From: Haematococcus lacustris
Taxonomy: Eukaryota; Chlorophyta; Chlorophyceae; Chlamydomonadales; Haematococcaceae
Assembly: GCA_030144725.1 (NCBI GenBank)
Contig: JASKMD010000015.1
Coordinates: 8,777,384-8,841,383 of the forward strand
Length of the DNA stretch: 64,000 bases
Direction: 5' to 3'
The position numbers were made by a program, and so were the translations under genes. Each line of letters begins with the position of its first letter. Positions within the stretch are counted from its first letter, which is position 1. The notes under the pieces were generated by a model. It did no database searches and was not told the origin of the DNA. It saw only the letters and a program-made list of their open reading frames with translations. Below are positions 56,292 through 64,000 of this stretch, one piece after another.

Positions 56292-59200
56292 GTGGCGCTG
56301 GTGCCCCCGCCACTCCCCGTGCCTACCCTGCAGCTCCCACGGCTCCGCCGTCTGCTGCCCCGCCTACCGCGGTATGATGTGTTTTTGGGTGATGACTGGC
56401 TGTTTGCCAACAAAGCCATCCTTTCTTATGAGGGTAAAACCCTTTCTCTTTCTGCTGCTGGCAAGACTGCTGTGACTCTGCCGTGTCCTGCTGTGGCAGC
56501 CCCTAAGTATGTTGGGCAATGTTCTGCTGTAAGACCAACCCCTGCATTCTTAATCAATGCTCTCAAAGCCAAGCCTGAGTTAATCTCAGCTTCCCAGGCG
56601 TCCAGGTGGCTCCTTAAAGGAGGCCGTGCTGTGGTTGCTTTAGTCATGGCTGAAGGCTCTGCCTCTGCCACTCCTGGTACACCCAGTGACCAAGACAACC
56701 AACACATACCTGCAGCTATTAAAGCTGAGCTACAAACCCTACTCGATGAGTACAATGATGTCTTTAAACCACTCACTGATACCCCTCCTGAACGTCCTGT
56801 GGGTCATACCATACCCCTGGTCCCTGACGCCCGTTCACCTGTGACCCCCATATACCGCCTCAGTAAACCTGAGCAAGAGGAGCTTAAGAGACAGATCCAG
56901 GACTACCTGGCCAAAGGTATGATTGAGCCCAGCTCCTCCCCCTATGTTGCACCCATCCTGTTTGTGCAGAAGAAGTCAGGTGAGCTACGTATGTGCATTG
57001 ACTACCGTCAGCTCAACAAGCTCACGCTACGTGACCAATACCCTCTGCCCAGGATTGATGATCTGTTTGACAGGTTGTCAGGGTGTTCTGTCTTCTCCTC
57101 CCTGGACCTCCAAGCTGGTTATCACCAGATCAGGATCACTCTTGAGGACGTCCCCAAGACGGCCTTCAGGACCCCTGAAGGTCACTTCCGATTTAAGGTG
57201 CTGTCTTTTGGCCTGACCAATGCCCCTGCCACCTTCCAGCGTGTCATGAATGATGCTTTTGCACCTGTCCTGGGCAAGTGTGCACTAGTGTATCTCGATG
57301 ACATACTGGTCATGTCTAAGTCTCTACCTGAGCACCTGCAGCACCTACGCCTTGTTTTTAACCTGCTGCGTAAAAACAAACTGTATGCCAAGATGTCCAA
57401 ATGTGAGTTCATGCAGCTCACCCTCAGGTTTCTTGGGCATGTGATCTCAGCTGGTGCCATCTCTGTGGACCCTGATAAGGTGAGGGCCATTGTTGACTGG
57501 CCTGTCCCTTATTCCCTGACCCAGATGCAGTCCTTCCTGGGTGCTGCCAACTTTGTTCGCAAGTTTGTGCACAACTTCAGTGCCATCTCAGCACCCCTGA
57601 CTGATCTGTGTGGCAAGCTCAGTGCCACATTCCCATGGCACTCCTGTCCTGACCATGAACGTCATGCCCTTTATGAGCTCAAAGCTGCTGTGGCTAACGT
57701 GCCTATGCTGCGCCTGCCAGATCACACCCAACCCTTCCAGGTGTACTGTGATGCCTCACTCCAAGGAGTAGGTGCAGTCCTGATGCAGGGTGGGTACCCC
57801 CTTGCCTATCTGAGCAAGAAGTTGTCCTCTGCTGAGGTCAACTACACCACAGGTGAGCAAGAGATGCTTGCTCTTGTCACCGCATGCAAAGAATGGCGTT
57901 GCTACCTTGAAGGTGTGCCATTCACTCTGTTCACCGACCATAAGCCTTTGATTTCACTGCCTACACAGAAGAATCTGTCTAGGCGTCAGGCTAGGTGGAT
58001 GGAGCTGCTGTCTAGGTTTGACTTTAAGCTGGAGTACATCCCAGGTCCAGTCAACCCAGCAGATCCTTTATCCCGGTTAATCACTGGCCACCAGGAAGGT
58101 GCCACTGTGTGTGCAATGCTCACCAGACGGCAGGCCAAACTTTCCTGTGGGGGGGAGGGAGCTAGTGGTGCTCGAGCCCTTGAGGCCAATGCCCCTGCTG
58201 CCGTCACTGCGAAATCCTCCTTAACTCCAGAGATTACTGAAAATACTGCTGATACAAGCCATAACAGGGACCTCGTTCCCTTGGTCACCTGTACATCTGA
58301 CACCTCAGTGCACTATCCTGCGGCTCCTGCCCATCCTCTGGGTTTGTCTGATCAACTCATCCAAGGATACCGGCTTGACCCTGCGTTTAATGCTGAAGCT
58401 GATCTGTCCAGCATGTACCAGGACACACATGGCCTATGGCGGCTCACTGGTAAGGATAAGGTAGTGGTCCCCAATGACTCTGAGCTGCGCAACCACATCT
58501 TGCACGAGATGCATGATGCAGTCTATTCAGGTCATGTGGGTATCAGCAAAACCCTGGAACGTGTGTCACGTGTGTTTTGGTGGAACACAATGCGTGCTGA
58601 CGTCAGGTACTATGTGTCCACATGTGATGCCTGTCAACGTGACAAGGCGTCCTCTCTCAAGCCAGGTGGCCTACTCAACCCTCTGTCTATACCTGACTAC
58701 CGCTAGGAGTCTGTGTCCATGGACTTCATTACCAAGCTACCTGCTGGATCACATGGGTATGATGCTATCTGTGTCTTTGTGGACAGGCTCAGCAAGATGG
58801 TCCACTTTGTGCCATGCCGTGAGGACCTTAAGGCACGCCGTTTTGCACAACTGTTCATTGACCATGTGTACAAACTGCATGGCATGCCTGCTGAGCTGAT
58901 CTCTGACCGGGGCTCACTGTTCACAAGTGTGTTCTGGCGTGAGGTCATGAGGCGCTGTGGCTCTAAGCCTGCCCTCTCATCATCTTATCATCCACAGTCT
59001 GATGGCCAGACAGAGAGGTACAACCGTGTGTTAGAAGAGATGCTCAGGCACTACATCTCACCTACTCAATCTGACTGGCCTGACTACTTAGCCTTGGCTG
59101 AGTTTGCTGTCAACAACTCGTGGCAGGAGTCCATCCAGTCCACCCCCTTCCTGGTCAACACAGGTCAGTCCCCTGTGACTGTTGGCCTACGTGATCGGCC

Positions 59201-59768
59201 TTATGGGGGCCGTTGTCCCTCTGCTCATGCCTTTACCCGCTGGTGGCAGGATGCTGTTGCCAATGCCAGGAAGTGCATGGCTGCAGCCCAATCCCGTCAG
59301 GCTGCCTATGCCAACAAGGCTAGGCGTGACGTTGAGTACAAGGTGGGCCAGAAGGTGTTGCTCAGCACCAAGCACCTCAAGCTTCAGCCTGGGAAGGCTC
59401 GTAAGCTCATACCTAGGTATGTGGGTCCCTTTGAGATCCTGCTGCTGGTTGGTGCAGTAGCTGTCAAGCTAGACCTTCCTGCCAGCATGAGCCGTCTGCA
59501 CCCTGTCTTCCATGTGTCACTCATCAAGCCTTATACTGGCACTGATGTTGGCTTCATGCCACCTCCTGTGACCTGGATGGATGAGACCCCTGTGTACTAT
59601 GTTGAGCGTTTGCTTGACCACAAGGGTGTCAAGGACAACAAAGCCAGTTACTACCTGGTGCAGTGGGAGGGTTATGATTCCACTCACAACACCTGGGAGC
59701 CCAGGTCCAACCTGACTGACTGTGACAAGGTCTTGGCTGAATACAATGCTATCCATCATCTTAAGTAA
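56292..59768 (+). pseudogene. pol: family A pol, broken by one nonsense codon
   Basis: The frame runs from a Pro-rich stretch joined to YDVFLGDDWL (no DTGA protease motif). It goes through RT (YLDD at 57291), RNase H and the integrase zinc region to PDYR, then TAG at 58704-58706 where the other two copies have TGG (Trp). It is open again to 59768: integrase core (SMDFITKLPAG, ISDRGSLF, DGQTERYNRVLEEM) and chromodomain (YYLVQWEGYDSTHNTWEP). The TAG is a single G-to-A change private to this copy, so it is recent. Confidence 0.93.
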
Positions 59769-60000
59769 GTCTCCTGCATGCATGCTGCCGCGCTGCTGCA
59801 CTGAGACACTCTCTTCTCTGTGCTTACAAAGCCTATGGTTATATGTTACAATTCCCCTATTACAGTTGGTCTCTGACCACACCCAGCTTTGACCTGGCTC
59901 TACCTTCATGGTATTCAGTAGCTAACCCAGTGAGACCTAGGTCTTGCGAGTCTCGGGTTTAACCTGAGGCGGAACGAGGCATCCCCTTGGGGGGGAGGAA

Positions 60001-60299
60001 TGTAAGGGCGCGCTCCGCGTAGTCCCTTAGTGTCGTCTGGGCTGTCGCGGTTAACCCGAGGCAGCTACAGGATATCGGTCACACCGCATTAGTGTGAGTT
60101 GGCAGGTAAAGCCTAGCAGCGTAAGCTGTGAGGACAACTGGTTCGATTCCAGGGGGCCCCGTTCTAAGCCCTAGCCTTCTCACGGTAATGCCTTGTGGCT
60201 GACCCTTTCAGTACCCGCACTTCGGTGCCCTCGCGGCCGGCTCAGTGTTACACATGGTTCAAACGGTCCAGCGTCGCCTTTATAAGGCTGCACGTTACA
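60001..60299 (+). repeat. family A 3' LTR (third copy)
   Basis: 299 bp ending GTTACA, preceded by the polypurine tract (59989-60000). B box GGTTCGATTCC at 60140-60150. Confidence 0.95.
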
Positions 60300-60682
60300 A
60301 CATCCTCTGCGGTGGCCATGGGGGACCGGCGCAACAGTGTCTGCATCTGCAGACGCTGAGCGGCGCGTGGTGCCCCCAACTCCATGTTCGCAGTCAATGT
60401 GCGCTCGTCGCGACGCACTGATGTTGCTGCGGGGCTTGAAGGTCACAGGGTGCTTCACACACACACAGCCCAGCCCCCGGGTCAATGGGGGACAGCTGAG
60501 CTAAGTCCCCTCCTTGTGAGCTCGCTGCCTTCCTTGTGCCTTGCTCACGCTGTTTCTCGTCCTGAGCCCCAGGTCCAGTCACCCCCTGACCATGGACAGC
60601 AGCCTTACAGCAGCGATGTAGCGTTCAGGAAGAGCGCGCCTTAAATCTTTTCAACGTGTGAGCGCCATGCAACGCTAGAAGC
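60300..60682. other. no gene seen
   Basis: Spacer between the family A 3' LTR and the family D 3' LTR. ORFs of 62-101 codons show no motif. A short CA run lies near 60458-60468. Confidence 0.5.
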
Positions 60683-60853
60683 TGTTACATGTGTCAGACT
60701 GTCTCAGCGTAACCAGGCCAGGACATAGAACGGCCCCCGGGGATCGAACCCGAATGGTGGGCAGGCAATACAGCCCACCATTTAACCTGCCTGTATCACA
60801 CTTCGTCAGTGACACTAGCGGCCGACTGCTAAATGCAGAATCGGAACGCTACA
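60683..60853 (-). repeat. family D 3' LTR
   Basis: 171 bp reading TGTAGCG...TGTAACA on the minus strand, preceded by the polypurine tract GGAGAGGGAGGAA (60854-60866). tRNA-like core: long stem AATGGTGGGC/GCCCACCATT, T-arm CGGG-TTCGATC-CCCG (60738-60752), CGTTCTA loop (60726-60732). Confidence 0.9.
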
Positions 60854-61178
60854 TTCCTCCCTCTCCTAAGGGATGGCCGTTCCGCCCATAGGCCATCATG
60901 GCATGGACTCGCAGTACTATGACCACTATTTGAGAACTCCTGCCCATCCGGATGCAGGTCGCTCTAAGGAGATCAAGGTCACCATGGACCCTTCCAGCCC
61001 AAGCTCAAGGAGCTAATGGACGCTGGGTACCAGACAAGCCAGGCTCATATGAGCAACTGGACTCATAGCACACCAAGGCACAAAGCATGCAGCAAAGCAA
61101 CCAGCAAGACTACATGGAGCCCATGTCCCACATTTTAATCATAGCAAGCCATGCTGAGCCTTATACAAGTTCACGCAG

Positions 61179-64000
61179 TCAGGGGCATTTGCTAGATTTG
61201 CTAGGGACATTTGCTAGATTGCTGGCAGGCTCCCAAGTGTTGTCAGAGTCTTCATAGCCCTTCCACTTGACAAGGTACTCCTTTGCTTTACCTGCACGCA
61301 CATGCCGGTGGTTCACAATGCGTTCTACTTCATACTGTGGGGAATCATCTAGCCAGCCTAACTCAGTGGGGGGTAGACGACCAAAGTTGCCCTCATAGGG
61401 TCTTAGCAATGACACATGGAACACAGGATGAATCCTAGACATGGCTGGTGGCAGTGTCAGCTTTACAGCGTCCTCGCCCACATGAGCTTCAATCCTGAAA
61501 GGCCCCACATACCGTGGCAGCAGCTTCCTGGCTTTGCCCACCATGCTACGTAGCTTCATGGTACTAAGCAGCACACGGTCACCCACTTGGAACACACTGT
61601 CCGAGGATTTCCTGTGTGGATTAGCATCATTAGCCTGGCGGCTCTGTGCCAGTTTCATACAACGTCTGGCTTCTTGAACACCCTTCTCCCAGCCTTCAGA
61701 GAAGAACTGGGCCATAGGAGGTGGCAACCGAGGTAACTCATGCGTCACCGGTGTCACTGGGGACTGTCCATAGTTAACCAGGAAAGGTGTAGACTAAATA
61801 CTTTCTTGCCATGAGTTATTAATTGCAAACTCGGCAAACGAGAGGTGTTTAGGCCAGTCTCGTTGAGTGGGAGAGATATAATGCCTAAGCATCTCCTCCA
61901 ACACTTTGTTGTACCGCTCAACCTGCCCGTTTGACTGGGGGTGATAGCTGGAGGTGAGTGAGTGTTTCATGCCCATTAGCTTGCATACAGCTTGCCAGGA
62001 CTTGCTCACGAAAAGGGAACCCCGATCACTCACAACTTCAGAGGGTAGTCCATGATGGACAAATACCTTATCAATGAAGAGTTGTGCAAACTCAGGAGCA
62101 TCCATGCTTTCTTTGCAGGGCACTAGGTGCACCATCTTAGAGAGCCTGTCAACGAATACACAAATGGAATCATATCCATGTGATCCGGACGGTAGTTTGG
62201 TTATGAAGTCCATGTGCATGACTTCCCAGCGGTATCCAGGTATAGACAGAGGATGAAGGAACCCCCATGGCTTAGCTGTAACCGACTTGTTTCTCTGGCA
62301 TGCATCACATGTTGTTACATAGTGACGCACATCAGTGCGTAAGTGTTTCCACCAAAACACACGCATGACACGCTCCAACGTCTTGGTGATCCCAACGAGG
62401 CCAGCATACTTAGCATCGTGCATCTCGTGCAGGATATGCTCTCGTAGCTGTTTGTCACGGGGCACAATGACGGTGCGTCGTTTGTTATGTCTCCATAGGC
62501 CCTTATCATCCAGGTAGTAGTTCTTAGTCTTCCTACGCTTGGTGAAGTTGGAGTCAGCAGCATAGGCTCTGACCAACCACTCATGCAGGTTTGACAAAGG
62601 ACCTGGAGGTTTGGGTGCACTGGGTTCTCCATCTGCTGGTACATCAGCAGCCCAAGTGACACGTTTGGTGGGTGGCCTTACGGCAGCACCATCACCTTGG
62701 CCTGGTGGTGGTTGTGTGGGTGGCGCAGCGGCATCACCAGCACTCGTTTTACGTGCCTTACTCCTAGTCATGACAAGGATACTCTTCACATTATCAGCAC
62801 CAGGGCCTTTACACGTCTGTACTGTGGCAGCTGGAATGCGTGACAACGGATCAGCGGGATTAGATATACCAGGTAAATACTCAATGGTATATGAGAAGCG
62901 GGCCAGGAATTCCATCCATCTAGTCTGCCTGCGTGAAAGTATGTTTTGAGTGGGCAGAGAGATGAGTGGCCGGTGATCTGTGTACAGAGTGAATGGTACC
63001 CCTTCAAGGTAACACCTCCACTGTTGACACGCAGATACCAATGCCAGCAGTTCCTGTTCGCCCGTGGTGTAATTAACCTCAGCAGGGATTAATTTCCTGG
63101 AGTAATACGCCAACGGTTAGCCATCCTGCATCAGGACTGCACCGATGCCCTCAAGGGACGCATCGCAGTGCACCTGGAAGGGTTTGCTGTGATCAGGAAG
63201 CTTGAGCATAGGCACATTAGCAATGGCCTGCTTCAAGGCATTGAATGCATCCAGCTCAGCCTGAGGCCATGCCTTCCAAGGGAACGAGTCCTTCTTGGGG
63301 CCAGTCAGGTTTGTGAGGGGTGCAGCAATGGTGCTAAAATTATGTACGAATTTACGGACATAATCAGCAGCGCCCAGGAAAGACTGCAGGGTTTTGAGGC
63401 TTGTAGGGACAGGCCAGTTAGAGATGGCAGTAACTTTACAAGGGTCGACAGATATACCCTGAGTACTTATGATATGGCCCAGGAACATCAGTGTTCGTTT
63501 CATAAACTCACACTTAGATAACTTAGCATAGAATTTATTCTTACGCAGTAAGTCAAATACACGTCTGAGATGGACTAGGTGCTGCTCAGTGTTCTCGGAC
63601 ATCACCAGGATATCGTCGAGATACACGAGGGCACAGTCATTGATCACCTCAGCAAATGCTTCATTCATTACACGTTGGAACGTGGCAGGAGCATTTGTCA
63701 GGCCAAAACACAGTACCTTGAATTGGTAGTGTCCCTCAGGTGTCCTGAACGCAGTTTTAGGGACATCCTCAGCCGGGATGCGGATCTGGTGGTAACCAGC
63801 CTGCAGATCGAGGGAGGAGAACACAGTCTTACCAGCAAGCTGATCACACAGATCGTCAATACGTGGCAAAGGATACTGGTCACTGATTGTAATTTTATTG
63901 AGCTGGCGGTAATCAATGCACATGCGCAGCTCGCCTGATTTCGTCTGGACAAACAGCACTGGTGCAGCAAAGGGAGAGGAGCTGGGCTCTATCAGGCCTT
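61179..64000 (-). pseudogene. family D pol with two nonsense codons, 5' end outside the window
   Basis: The frame is open to the right edge: RT (LFVQTKSGELRMCIDYRQLN, catalytic YLDD near 63611-63622), RNase H start (VHCDASLEGIGAVLMQDG), then TAA at 63114-63116. It reopens with PLAYYSRKLIPAE, the linker, integrase zinc region (CDACQRNK) and core (HMDFITKLPSG, VSDRGSLF, NGQVERYNKVLEEM). TAG at 61794-61796 stands in QESI-x-STPF, where B and A have Gln. The last part has the chromodomain ([17 protein letters not shown]). All three parts share one frame, so only two point mutations break it. The RNase H motif has His before Cys (VHCDAS) where the others have VYCDAS. Confidence 0.92.

Larger units (their letters stand above)
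54290..60299 (+). mobile_element. family A Ty3/gypsy element, full length, defective
   Basis: 6010 bp with both LTRs (54290-54588 and 60001-60299, no difference seen). The internal region carries the decayed gag, a pol lacking the protease active site, and an extra nonsense codon at 58704. It must therefore depend on proteins from another element to move. The bases after the 3' LTR (ACATCCTC) are the first non-element DNA on this side. Confidence 0.95.
60683..64000 (-). mobile_element. family D Ty3/gypsy chromovirus, 3' half, continues past the right edge
   Basis: The visible part runs from RT to the 3' LTR on the minus strand. The 5' LTR, gag and protease would lie beyond base 64000. It is related to family B by its chromodomain ([20 protein letters not shown]). 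The 325 bp between the pol stop and the LTR (60854-61178) hold no gene. Confidence 0.93.

Overview
The window looks like nuclear DNA of a eukaryote, most likely a green alga of the Chlamydomonas/Volvox kind. This is inferred from chromodomain Ty3/gypsy and Ty1/copia retrotransposons, GT-AG introns, moderately high GC, very long GC-rich satellites, and a Fanzor/TnpB-like relic in a style I associate with volvocine algae. There is no ordinary housekeeping gene. Almost everything is mobile or repetitive DNA. A run of 500 N (50637-51136) marks an assembly gap of unknown true size.

Left third (1-25 kb). A broken Josephin-like cysteine protease gene (minus strand, 1634 to beyond base 1) is split by a 602-bp insertion with 11-bp direct repeats. 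Next is an 18.4-kb uninterrupted minus-strand ORF (2761-21123). It has an N-terminal signal sequence, 147 tandem 38-residue repeats with no net indel, a 2A-type ribosome-skipping motif (DVEANPGP), and a 151-residue Josephin-like protease tail whose Cys, His and Asp can be placed. Directly upstream lies a 3'-truncated copia element (21206-24382, minus) with two in-frame TAG codons.

Middle and right (25-64 kb). An 818-bp (CCCGC)n tract is followed by nested and tandem Ty3/gypsy chromovirus elements of four families, called A, B, C and D here. Family A forms a chain sharing LTRs (26267-30549 and 51141-60299). Its middle member is split at one point by about 20.6 kb holding a TIR-bounded insert, a foldback MITE, an intact family B element (32625-38831) with a partial second copy, a 1-kb TIR element with an AGAC target duplication, the Fanzor-like relic, and an intact family C element (44372 to the gap). 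Family D (60683-64000) is on the minus strand and carries two stop codons.

How the parts relate. B and C have complete gag and pol in one frame, separated by a single stop codon (TGA in B, TAG in C), and are candidate autonomous elements. Family A copies have a ruined gag and lack the protease active site but keep RT, RNase H, integrase and chromodomain, so they would need help from a relative such as C. All four LTRs carry the same tRNA-like core: a B-box T-arm whose stem covaries between families, followed by a second hairpin with an invariant CGTTCTA loop. That core and the 2A-protease gene are the two most unusual things here.
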